Source: Hydractinia symbiolongicarpus
Taxonomy: Eukaryota > Cnidaria > Hydrozoa > Anthoathecata > Hydractiniidae
Reading direction: 5' to 3'
DNA length: 64,000 bases
Assembly: GCF_029227915.1 (NCBI RefSeq)
Contig: NC_079881.1
Span: 8,866,001 to 8,930,000, forward strand
Position numbers and translations under genes: made by a program. The number at the start of each line of letters is the position of its first letter. Position 1 is the stretch's first letter. A model generated the notes under the pieces. The model was not told where the DNA came from. It did no database searches and saw only the letters and a program-made list of their open reading frames with translations. Of this stretch, positions 49,315-60,056 are shown piece by piece.

Positions 49315-49767
49315 ATGGAAGAAGTACTAGTACAAGGTCGTTCTAGTTCTAGAGACAAAAAATTTGATGCAGTCATTGGACATATCGAAGACATTGTAGT
49401 CGATGAAGTATTTCAAGAAATGCAAATGAATTTCATGGATAAGCATTGTGGTGAATTTGATGATTCTGAGGAAAACAAGTTGTCCTATACACCCATATTT
49501 AATGAATACGTTGGTATGCTTGAGAAACACATAGAGAGTGAACTATTAAAAAGAATACCTAGGTTCGATATGACATCTTTTATGAAGGACTTAGCCTCAA
49601 GAAAAACCAGTATAAGTGAAGAGATCCTGGAATTATTGATTAGTTTTACAGACTTTTTAACATTTAAGCAACTTATTTTGGATCATAAGGCATACAAAGA
49701 AGGAAAATTTGATGATTTTTCTGTGACTGTGACACCATTGACTAATTTTCAAGCTGAACAAAAGTGA
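49315..49767 (+). CDS. ARL2BP: ADP-ribosylation factor-like 2-binding protein (BART domain)
   Basis: 150 residues with the BART domain nearly throughout: FDAVIGHIEDIVVDEVFQ, NFMDKHCGEFDDSEENKL, YTPIFNEYVGMLEKHIE and SFTDFLTFKQLILDHK are all close to ARL2BP of other animals (human 163 residues). The family binds GTP-loaded ARL2 and works at mitochondria, the nucleus and the ciliary basal body. The N-terminus before FDAV is short and variable, as in relatives, so the ATG looks right. An excellent acceptor (ATAATGTAG) ends one base before the ATG, showing a 5' UTR intron or trans-splice site. The whole coding region is one exon, whereas vertebrate ARL2BP is split into several. I see no poly-A tract or target duplication proving a retrocopy. 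A distant AATAAA occurs near 50139. Confidence 0.95.
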   Translation: MEEVLVQGRSSSRDKKFDAVIGHIEDIVVDEVFQEMQMNFMDKHCGEFDDSEENKLSYTPIFNEYVGMLEKHIESELLKRIPRFDMTSFMKDLASRKTSISEEILELLISFTDFLTFKQLILDHKAYKEGKFDDFSVTVTPLTNFQAEQK

Positions 49768-52438
49768 ATTCAATTAAATGTGTTGCATATATGCACAAAT
49801 GTGGCAAAAATTTGGAAATCCATAAATACAGTAAGTCACAAAGAAAGTTCAAAATGATATTAAAAAGATGACGAAAACCCTGACTGGATTAATTTTCACC
49901 ACTGACAATATAAAAACTTTCACGAGAAGGCTGAAAACTGTTAACCTTGCGAAACTTTCTCTTGCTCTTGTTTTTTGATTAAAGTGTAAAGTTTTGTTTT
50001 TTTTTAATATTCTTTTCATTTCAAATTTTAATATATATATATAACATATAGTTAAGTAGAAAGAAAATATTGCTTCTTTGATTTATATATTTATTAATCC
50101 TGGAAATCCTTCGTGTCCGGAAGTGGAACCTTAGGAACAATAAAAATTATATATATTTTTTGAAAGGTTTGGTAAAAAAATTCCAAATTTAAAATAGTTC
50201 AATTTTAATGATGTTACGTTTTGAAATTTTCTATAAGAATTCGCTCGTGAGACCGTCTGACGTTAGGAGAGACCTCAAGAAAATACTAGATTAAAACGAC
50301 AGACAATAACCGACTCTTGAAAATTTCTTGTCACTAATGGGAAGGAAGTAAGACTTAAATCATTTAGCAGCATTCAAACCCTTACTACAATATGGGAAGC
50401 AGAGTAAACTAAGTTGATAATTTCAAGGTCAGCATGCATTATTTTTTCGAATTCTTAGGTCTAGGCCATTCGAGATTAGAAAAAAATATTTCCCGGGAAC
50501 GAGGTTGGTTGCGCTTATTAGAGGGCGGCGCTAATGGGAGGCCCGTTCATTGAAAATTTGGTATGCTGTAAAATTATTTTTACACGTACGGAATAACAAG
50601 TATGTTTTAGTGACACAAAGAGGCGGATAGTTTATTATTTTAGGCATTTATGTATCGTATGTATTTCCATAAGTTGATAGATTTTTCTTAACTCGCCTCC
50701 TAGCTTGGTAAGATGATTTGAAAACGCAGTGCGTTGAAAATTTTTGGTTTCCTGTTTATGTAAGTAACCGATTTATTTATACTTTTGCTGGCAATGAAGA
50801 GTACATATGACAAAGCGCGCAATATATTATCGCCGTCACAAATAGAACGACAGCCTAGTTGGACCAGCGCGAAAATAGAATTGGTGTGAGAGAGCGCAAG
50901 ATGTGCTGATATGCCAGATCTCACAGTGAGATAAAAAATGGCTGCCAATTTTCAGAATGCTGATGCGTGATCCACCTTTGTCCCCAGGTCTTTTTTTACT
51001 TTTTGTGATATAAGATATATCAAGAATGCAAAAAATGCTGGGGACGAGAGTGATGTGTAGGAATGAAAATAAAAAGTAGCAATCTTAGGAGCGGAATAAG
51101 TACGACCTGTGGTCCTAGCAACAGGGACGAGAAATCTTACGGAGGAGATTTTTCCTAATTTTTTCCGGCTACTTACAAAAAGGAGCGGTTTTTTAAATCT
51201 TTTTTTTTTTTTTTCTTGCTTTCCAACATACTTGAAGAATTTACAACAAAACTTATTCTTTTCGGTAAAACAGTCGGACTAACAATTTTTGCCGACATTT
51301 TTTATCCAATCAATCACTTTTGCCGATTTTTTTTATTTTTTTTTTTATCCGACCAATCATCTTCTAATTAAGTATCATGAAACCATAACGGCAATAAAAA
51401 AACACACCTTTTATTGGTCTCTGTGTCTTTAAATTACGTTTCAAATGAGCGTAGCAGAGAAAGCAAGAAAAGAGCCGAGAAGAAAAGAACAAAGAAGAAT
51501 TTGGAACCAAAGTGGAGAATGAAAGGAAAAGATAGAAAATCAAAGAAATTGACTGGTTTATTGACTGGTTTTTTCGTTTACTTCTTGTTCTCTTGTTGAA
51601 GTTCTTTTGAAAGAAATAAAGCATAAAACTTTTGTAGTCATATTAAATCCGGAATTTAGTCGGTAAAAAGTGAATAATTTATCGGGTATCTATCAACTGC
51701 ACCATTTTAAACAGTTTTTGAACATGTTTTGTTAAACTTAAACGTGGTCTTTCAGAAGAAAAACTTGTTAGAGATAAAACGAGAGTATTGCCGCCGTCTA
51801 AAAAAGCTATTTTAAATTTTTTAATATATCTTTGTTACCCGACTTCCACCGACGACGAACGCAGACAAAACCAAATATACATTTCTACTGAATGTGTAAA
51901 AAAGGGCTTTTTATTCATTGTAAAAAACATTTAAACGTTGGTTGGCCTGTGTGGATGCAGTTCTTAAAATCCATTGTGAAAACACCCCTGTTAAACTCAT
52001 CACCTATGGTTTCACGCAGTGCTTTCGTTTTCGTTGGAGCATCGTTATCTTCGTTTTCCTTGCCAAAAAGCACGCTAATACGTGCTTTTTCTTAAGCACC
52101 CTGTTTATGGATAAGTTTTTTTGCTGCAAGATTTATACAAAATAGAAAACAGAGCGCCACTGATTAAAGCTTGATGTTACTAATTGGAAAAACTGATAAA
52201 GGCAGCTTAGAAACATTTGTGATTTACGCGATTCTTTGTAAGTTTCTTAGGAAATTATAAATCAGCAAAACGAGAAAGTTTGTTCACGCGAAGTCATGGA
52301 TATTCTTCATGACGCGAAAAAAGACTCAAAAAAGCGAAAAAAGACGAAAAAATAACAAAAAAGCGAAAAAAGCGAAATAACGATAAAACAAAGCTGGTGA
52401 TTTATTTTTTTTGCTTTAATCATAAACTACAATAACAT
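49768..52438. other. Intergenic region with repeat scraps
   Basis: Fragments of the CCTCGTTCC-family terminus occur near 50494-50508 and 51040-51050. Open frames at 50700-50948 and 51364-51624 have no recognised domain. No gene called. Confidence 0.4.
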
Positions 52439-53525
52439 CCCAGCCGGCACACTAACGTCGCAGAGACGTCGTAGCGACGTCGGGTTTTACGTCGGTGCAA
52501 AATCCGCTCAACGTCAGAATGGAAAGTCGCGCATACGTCGGACTTCGACGTCTGTACGACGTTGAGCACAACGTCCTATCGACGTTGTTGCTACGTTGTA
52601 TAGACGTCTGCTGACCTTTTACAGACGTATAACTGCGAAGTTAACCGACGTTACAGCGACTTAGCTGCGATGTTAAAAGACGTAACAAATAGGCTTTTTA
52701 AAACAAAAGTGGTTTTTAAAATTATTTTTTTTATAATCAACTAGTATTTACATTCATTAAATTACACTAGTATCAGAAGACACTTGATAACTCATATTTA
52801 TTTACAATAACTTTATGTTCCCAAGGGTAAACATTTTTCATCACCTCTGCATTTTTCACGTGCGTCTTCAGTACGAAACGATTTTTCATCGAAAATATTT
52901 CCACTTTCTTTCTTTTCTTCTATATGTTCGTTCTACAATATTTTACCAACAAAATGCTTGAAATTAACAAACAAACGTTTGCAACTTCAACTTTCTTCAA
53001 GAGAAAAACGTTCTGTTTATTTTTAAAAGCGAATTCTTTTTCCGTTCGAATATTTCCTCGTTCGAAAGTGCTATGTTTTAACAAATCAAATTGCATAATT
53101 TTTATCACATGGTTTGGTCAAATCTATTACAAATTTGAACTGGAAACTTTTTACGCTTTTTCTCTTCACAATAAAATTATAATAAAAGCGTATCATTTGT
53201 ACAATCTCCAAGAGTCAGTCAGTTATTGCATTTGTAAAACTTGTAAAACTTGTTTTTTATTTTTCTAAGAAAATGTTAAGAATAATCTTTCCCTGGAATA
53301 GTTTATCGAAACTTACGTTGATGCGACGTTGGTACAACGTCGTGTTGAAGTAAAAATCCGACGTCTGATAACTTAACGTCGGATCGACGTCGTTTTATGG
53401 TCGATATGCGACGTCGGAAATCCTGACGTTGGATCGACGTCGGTTTATAGTCGAAATACGACGTCGGAAATTACGACGTCGAAGCGACATTGTAACGCCG
53501 TGGCCGACGTCGTGTGCCTGCTGGG
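52439..53525. mobile_element. TIR element with ACGTCG-rich subterminal arrays
   Basis: The termini CCCAGCCGGCACAC and GTGTGCCTGCTGGG are inverted repeats with one mismatch. Each is followed inward by about 200-240 bp packed with GACGTCG/CGACGTT motifs in both orientations (52453-52690 and 53313-53515). The AT-rich middle has no transposase. The CpG-dense ends contrast sharply with the surrounding DNA. Structure fits a non-autonomous DNA transposon whose transposase binds the repeated subterminal motif. Confidence 0.85.
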
Positions 53526-55263
53526 ATTTGGTGTTTTCTTCTTCTTTGGTGCTACGAACATTTCTCGGATATCCCGATTCTTTATAACGGTAATGGATGC
53601 AGATTTTTGATTACTAATAATTAGAAAAAGAAGAAAAAAGAAGGCAATTGTTTCCATTTGCGAAGGATTTTCCCAGTTGATTTTTGCAAAAGTTTGCAGG
53701 CGAAATTCTTTCTAAAATTACAATTTGTAAAAGTTTTTGTCGCAAAATTTCGCTATTATTTGTCCTCGCGAAGCATTCTGCCCGCGAAGATTTCTGCCCC
53801 TAAAGTATGCGGCTACCCTAAACCCTCGACCCACTATATAAAGAAGGGAAAGAGAAGCACTGTGGACGAGATTGCCACGATTGCATGTATATGTCAAACT
53901 AACGTTGTAAAAATTTATGTAAACAAAAATCTGGCAATAAATCATTCTCGACCCCAGAGCTCTTTGAGATAAAGTCGAAAGTAGCACTACTTTTAAGGTT
54001 TTGATTTCAAAGAGCTCTGAGGACGAGAATGGGAATAAATATAACTTGAACTGAACAAAAAAATATCGTCGTTCTTTTCAGGTGACGCATTCTAGAAGTG
54101 TTGCTGTAAACTCCTCTTGATATGGCAAGAAACACCTGAGGTTGGCCAAAAAAAACATGTTGTTTTTAAAGGAAGATTACTCTATTTACGTTATTTCTCT
54201 ATTAAAGGAGCAAAACGATTTAAAAACAACGAAATTTAATTTCTGGAACTGACAAATTTTGAAGCTTTTGGCGTTAAATAGCAGTTGCTTAAAGGCCAAG
54301 TGTTTTAACCGGGTGTTGAATACACACTCAGAAATCCGTCTTCTCATATTAATTTTTAATGTTTGTTCATTGGTAACAGATAAATATTTTCCACATTGTT
54401 AACTATTTATGATGTGGCTCTTCGTTATATGCAAGCCACTTAATGAAATAGAATAAAATTTGTTTGTACTGCACTTGTTTATGTCGTCAACCAATAAATA
54501 AAATTGTCTTTGACAGCTGACAAAGCTCTCCTCTAGTTCTATTATCACGAAGTAAAGAGAAAATAGTCTATTGTTATGTAGATGGAGGGAAATTACCTTA
54601 AAAAATTTGATGCTTTAATATGACATTGTTAAGGTACAGTTGTTGATAATAAAAAAATGTGTTTTTTACCATACAAAAATTTAGTATTGCCGACCAGAAA
54701 AGAAAGGACTGAGAAAAGTTGTTATTTTGACTAAAACAGAAGAAAACCAAATATGAGAACAAATGAGAAAAATTGAAATTGTTCAGCTGCGATTTTTATA
54801 TACGGGAAAAAAGCATAACTTTCCTTTCCCACAAAACAGTAATTTTTGACTTCTGATCCAAAACGAAACTGCGGTGCGCAGCGAGTGCGGCTCCTATGGT
54901 GACATTGTTGACTAGGTAACTATGATACACAAGTAAACAAAAAAAATATGCATTTACTAAATCAAAATCAATCTTTCTTTGCTGAACCCGACTATCACTT
55001 ATATACTTATTTGAACATTTTTTGTTTTTCAAATTTAGTATTGATGTTTTGGATTAAATATGTAAACAAAGAAGTATAGTAAATATTGTTAATTCTTTTA
55101 CAAAAACGAATTTCACCAACAACTCAAAACTGTAAGATAAATCTATATTTTTATTAAAGCATTCTCAACATTTTTGTTTGGTATAAAATTGTGAACTCAA
55201 TGAGCTAACTACATTCACCTTAGTTCCAGAAACATGGTTTGTAACGGCAAAAGAGACTGGAAT
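53526..55263. other. Intergenic region
   Basis: An imperfect inverted repeat lies at about 53943-53966 and 54009-54031 (arms around CAGAGCTCTTTG). Scraps of the TTTCGCG repeat family occur near 53690-53800. No gene recognised; the 78-codon minus frame at 54796-55032 lacks support. Confidence 0.45.
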
Positions 55264-55517
55264 TTAGTTGGTTTCTTTTGCTTTAATATTTCTTTCATAG
55301 AGCATAAGGTGCCGCAAATAATTTTTGTGGATTACAATTGACTTTTTATAAATGGCGTTACTTGCACTCATGGTTATATGAATATTGTGGCTTAGACCTA
55401 ATGCATTCACATTTTTTTCCTTCGTCTCGTCTGTAAACTCTAAGGAATGTTTATACACGATTCCCTTGAAAGGGTTGTGGCCTACCAAGCGCATTCCCAT
55501 AAAAGATCACCAAAGAT
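55264..55517 (-). CDS. Small unrecognised protein, candidate ciliary gene
   Basis: Coding 55500-55264: 78 residues starting MGMRLVGHNPFKGIVYKHSL and ending KNYLRHLMLYERNIKAKETN. It is polar and basic, with no signal peptide or membrane segment. A TGA lies in frame just upstream of the ATG, so the start is secure. A good splice acceptor (CTTATCTTTAG) ends 17 bases before the ATG. AATAAA on the minus strand at about 55154-55149 gives a plausible poly-A signal 110 bases past the stop. Two RFX X-box motifs lie 96 and 321 bases upstream of the ATG, the usual place for ciliary genes. I do not recognise the family. A role in cilia rests on the X-boxes alone. Confidence 0.5.
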
Positions 55518-55595
55518 CTAAAGATAAGATAAACGCCAGGGCGTGAGTGCCAGCGTCTTGACAGAATTGTTGGATTTTCCACTGTTTTGTTTGAC

Positions 55596-55609
55596 ATTGC
55601 TATGACAAC
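55596..55609 (+). promoter_or_regulatory. X-box-like motif upstream of the small gene
   Basis: ATTGCTATGACAAC fits RYYNYYATRRNRAC at all positions. It lies 96 bp upstream of the start codon of the minus-strand small gene. Confidence 0.5.
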
Positions 55610-55820
55610 ATAACATATTTACCGCACGGTAAATTTATCACTGCGGTCGTACTGTGTGAAGTTATTACTAATTCATGCGAAAAAAAATTTATATGTCTAA
55701 AAATAAAATAATTTTTAAGTCAATAAATTTTATGTTTGATTGTTAATTGTTTTTAATAAGAAGCGTTTTGATTGGTTAATATGTGAATAAAACAAAGATC
55801 TCTTATAGTAACATAAAATG

Positions 55821-55834
55821 GTTGTTATGGTAAC
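55821..55834 (+). promoter_or_regulatory. Second X-box-like motif
   Basis: GTTGTTATGGTAAC fits the RFX consensus at all positions. It is 321 bp upstream of the same start codon. Confidence 0.45.
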
Positions 55835-57433
55835 GTTCAAACGCAAATACAAACTGAAATTTAAGTTTTCTAAAAAAAATTAAAGTGTCATTTTAAAGGC
55901 AAACTCAATTGAAGAAGGTTTATTTCGTGATTGATATACTCATCACAAATTTAAAGAGGTGAAATAGAAATATAAAGTTGAAGAAAATAGAAATAAAACA
56001 CAAGTGAGTATAAAAAACAAATATATATATGAATGTATTGTAAATTTGTATTTTTACTTTTGTACATTTGTTTTAAATGACTTTTGTTTTTTAAAATTTC
56101 CTTCTTCAAATTCTTTTTTCATTTTTTTGTCTTTTTTTATATTTCTTTTCAATAATTGTTCCTCCATTTTTTTATTTTTTTTTATTTTTTGCTATTCCAA
56201 TTTTTTATTTTTCTCATCAATTTCTTTTTTGAAATCAATGTCAAATCTTAAAATTCTTGCATACTATAGGAAATTACTTAATGGAACATACTTAGGCTTT
56301 CTTCATTATATTTTTAAGGGAATAAGAGACGAAATGAAAAAAAATAGCTGTTTTGGATTTAAATTAAAAATTATATTTTTCGGCAAAACTTTTTCTCCTA
56401 CATTAATTTTTTTTAATGAAAGAAAAAAAACATGAAAAATATAACACCTGCATACCACGTCAAGCGATAAAAAAAATTGAAATTAGAAGTTTGCTGTTAA
56501 GTAAGAATTCAGAATCTCTCGTTTATAATTCATTTTGAGTTAGTTTTTAGTATTCTAGTTACATAAAAAATTATTTTTTTATATTAAAAATAAGATTTTA
56601 TACTTAATATCAACTCATTGTTTCACGTAACCATAGCAACATCTTAAATTAAGTATATATTGCGAAATAAATATAATATAAAAAAAATCACATTTGCTGA
56701 TCTATTGAAAAATAAAGTTTTTTAAAAAAAATTAACCAATCATAAATGCGAACAGTAACTTATGAACCAATGAAAATAGTTCTTTAATAAATTATGCAGA
56801 TTATAATGTTCTTTAAATATTAATAACATTGAAAAGATTTTTTTTATGATGGACTTAGATTAATGCAAAAAAATAAAAAATTATGAAAATTTTATACTTA
56901 AACTGAAAGTAATAATCATTTATTTATTTCAACAGTGTATCGTCCAATAATTATAGCTGGCAAGAGTGTGTTAAATATATATACATGTATTACAAAACAC
57001 ATAGCTGGAGACATTAGTTTAAGCGTCAAAACCTAAAAATAAATACACTATCTAAATACCACTACTTATTTTTAAAGAAATTTTAATTTTTAAGACTTTT
57101 TATCACCGTTAGAATTACGAATTTATGTATCTATTTAGCATTCAAACCAGAAATTATAACTAATTTGAATAAATATAACTATTTTAAGTCATAAGTTGGG
57201 AAATATATAGATTGAAGTTTTTATGATTTGGTTTTTGATTTCATCATTTTTATTAAATAAACTCGTCTGCCTTCGATTTATGTTTAATCATGCCTAAGTG
57301 AGAAAACATGTATGAATCATGGTAAACCTACCTGAGTATTTATATATTTGTAAAGTTATATTTTTATGCTACATTTATTAACTAAAATTTGCATTCTTAA
57401 TATTACATAATTTATTTATTTATTTCTGTTTAG
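55835..57433. other. Very AT-rich intergenic region
   Basis: A third near-consensus X-box (GTTGCTATGGTTAC on the minus strand, 56640-56627, one mismatch) occurs here. Around 56055-56240 the minus strand reads a Lys/Glu-rich segment, FDIDFKKEIDEKNKKLE, a stop, then MEEQLLKRNIKKDKKMKKEF, possibly the tail of a decayed DNA-binding protein. The Phe-rich plus-strand frame across it is its shadow. Confidence 0.35.
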
Positions 57434-58756
57434 AACAAAAAATGGCTTCAGTAAAAATTTTCACTGCGACACTACTTTGCGTCATCAGCCTTGTGTCATC
57501 ATCTACAACGATATCTGTTGCATCGACCATGATGCCAACGTCATCAATGGCAACATCATCCATGAGTAATGGCATGTCAGCATCAATGGGTGCTACCCCG
57601 TCGCTTTCAGCAATGTCCACCGTCACTACTTCCTCATCTATGCAATCGATGCAATCGCCAACCTCAACATCCTCTTCTTTCTCAACATCCTCAACATCTT
57701 CTTCTTCAATGTCATCAACATCATCTTCGATGTCATCTACAACAACTTCTTCATCGTCTTCATCGTCTTCATCCTCGACTTCCTCGACAGAGCAACCTAT
57801 CCAACCTACCACGACTACTCAAGCTGTGGTTCCCTCCAGTATGATGCCAAGTAAGTGTCTATCATCTAGCTTCATCTACTACCATTTCCTAGCATATTCT
57901 TGTAAAAATCCGAATGCAAACTTCCATTTGTGATTCAGTTTGGTATAATATGTCTTCAACTTTTTTAGAATGGACTGCATGGAATGACAACTGTAAAACG
58001 GATTGCAATTGTGAAAATGGCAAGCCAACAGGGGGTTTGGAAGACGCCTACTATAACGCTACTCGACAATGTTCTCCTTCCAACAATGTGAATGATTGCG
58101 TTGGTGATATGTATGGTACAAATACTACTCGGTTATTGGCATGCACCGATGACTGCGAGTCGTGTAATAGTAATTCAGGTGAGTAATGCAATCAAAAACT
58201 TTAAATTATTGATGGAAAAATTGATGGAGAGAGTTGAAATTTTGATTTAAGTGGAGAATCCCTCGGCTACTTTCTTACTTAATCATCTCACAAACTCTTA
58301 GGCAGTAAATTTAATCACTGTGATTTTGGTTGTCACTTTCCAGCTTACAGCCTTCTCTCTCGTATATCACTTGTATAACAATAACCGTGTTCTATCTGTC
58401 TATTAAAATGGCTTTTTTTTCACCCCGACAAAGCAATGTCATTACTTCATGCCAACAGGTAAATAAAGATGCGTGAAATATCGATTTATTTCATTGCGGA
58501 TTATCAACTAGTCTATATGATTGTCCTCGACTTTCATTCTGTTTGCAAAAGATGGCAGCTGCGAGTAGTGAGAGATGAATTTCTGTGTATTTTACTATGG
58601 TCATCAAGGAGTTTGTTAAAAAAAATTATTTGCAGAATTATTTTTTTCATGGCGTTGAGAATTTTCTTCTTTATTATTTTAGGGGCTGCATATGTGCACA
58701 TTTCACTACTTCTATCATTCGGATCAATCTTTACATTGCTCACGAACTCTTTTTAA
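57434..58756 (+). CDS. Secreted, probably GPI-anchored Ser/Thr-rich protein with WxxW eight-cysteine domain (gene B)
   Basis: Exons 57442-57850, 57969-58178 and 58683-58756 join in phase 1 at both introns to 230 residues. Signal peptide MASVKIFTATLLCVISLVSS is followed by about 110 residues that are almost all Ser, Thr and Met (a mucin-like stalk), ending EQPIQPTTTTQ. Exon 2 encodes WTAWNDNC, DCNC, YYNATRQC, NDC, NTTRLLAC, DDC and ESC: eight cysteines spaced like gene A, with two N-glycosylation sites at matching places. Exon 3 encodes GAAYVHISLLLSFGSIFTLL and a few more residues to the stop, a small-residue site then a hydrophobic end, typical of a GPI signal. An acceptor ends 8 bases before the ATG. 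The stalk differs entirely from gene A, while the domain and gene structure are shared. Confidence 0.83.
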
Positions 58757-58760
58757 ACAA

Positions 58761-58840
58761 AACGTTTGACACAAATATGTAGCGATGCACGTGATGGACA
58801 AGATCACGTGCCTGATGACGGTGCATCACATCGAGATGCT
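58761..58840. repeat. Inverted repeat with CACGTG cores after gene B
   Basis: GCACGTGAT and ATCACGTGC face each other across a short spacer (about 58786-58811), just beyond the stop codon of gene B. A GGTGCATCACATCG segment follows and partly repeats the pattern. It could be a 3' UTR hairpin. Confidence 0.5.
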
Positions 58841-59988
58841 AAAAACGCGTGAGTACATCTCAACAAATCGTTGTTCTGGCTTACAATAATGCGTATTATG
58901 ATCCTGGTTTGGGTATGTGGAACAAAGGCTAAGAAATTATAGCTAGAAGGATACATTTATATTTTATGATTTTATAGTTTTTAACATTTTTTAGTAAACG
59001 CGAGTGATAATTTTGTTATGTTCGTGATATGTTTTCATTCTAAAACTTTGAAGATCAATGAGCTAAGAGATTATTGGAGTCATGTTTGGTCAAGCACGTA
59101 CTAAAAGTAATTCATTAACCGCCATTTCTAACCGCCATAATTAATTAAATTAGCGGCACGAGAAGGCGTCTTAACAAGTGGAAGACTACCTCATATTATG
59201 AATTCGAGGTAGAATATGTGTAAACATATATATAATATATATATATATAATATATGAAAAATATTTTTACGTTGATTTATGAAAATGTATAGCACAAAAA
59301 AAATTAACGCTGAGGTGCAGGAATTAACAGTTTTTGAAAATTATCAAGTACGACTTTAGTTCAAATTTCTGTGCAAGTTTCCTTTTAAAAAAATTATTTT
59401 CAGAATTCTGAATTTCGTACAGGAAGCTGATGGCAGTTAAATGGTACATTATTTTCTTTACATCTCCTGCTGACTTGTAAATATCTTGATGAGTTTTCTA
59501 TTGTGTGTTCACCGAATAAAATAATTGTATTTTTCATAGATGTAAATACATAATTGCATACCTGTGTAAAATTATTTTTGTATGGTCGCCCTTCCATTAA
59601 ATCTCCAACAACACTTGATCAAAGAATTATATCTAGTATGTTTAAGCATAGCAGCCTTGCGCTTAACATGCAAAGATGGCAGATGCGGATAAGTATGGAC
59701 GAATTCTGGTTGATTTATTCGATGGATAAGTTCCTGTGGATTTTTCTACGAGTGTGCGTCTGATTATGTTAAATGCAGTTAGCTTAGTTCCACCTCGACT
59801 AACTTCTGATACTTTAACAGGCTTTATATTATTATTTGTTTACACTTAGGCTTTTGGCTGTATTCTATTCAATTTTGGAAATTAATTATGCAACATTCAA
59901 GAAAACTTATTCGGTTTATTGCAAGGTGGCTATTTTAGGTAAGCACTGTAGCGTTAGGGTGCAGACTTTCAACCATAATGAGGAAATT
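58841..59988. other. Intergenic stretch, no gene seen
   Basis: It includes an (AT)n tract at about 59224-59260. Short frames have no motifs. Confidence 0.45.
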
Positions 59989-60056
59989 CAACTTCGTTCC
60001 CAGGGCATTTTGCCTAATAACGGCTTTTGGGCCACAAGACTCTGGGGACGAGGTTG
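59989..60056. mobile_element. Miniature inverted-repeat element, CCTCGTCC family
   Basis: Only 68 bp: it starts CAACTTCGTTCCCAGGG and ends CTCTGGGGACGAGGTTG, near-perfect inverted termini with a short middle. Related to the copy at 16816-16911. Confidence 0.65.

Noticed and set aside
56004-56435. 143-codon Phe-rich frame
   Set aside because: T-rich low-complexity DNA; the minus strand explains part of it better.
57420-57844. Acidic minus-strand frame and Gln/His-rich plus-strand frame over gene B exon 1
   Set aside because: Shadows of the TCA/TCT codon run in the Ser/Thr stalk.
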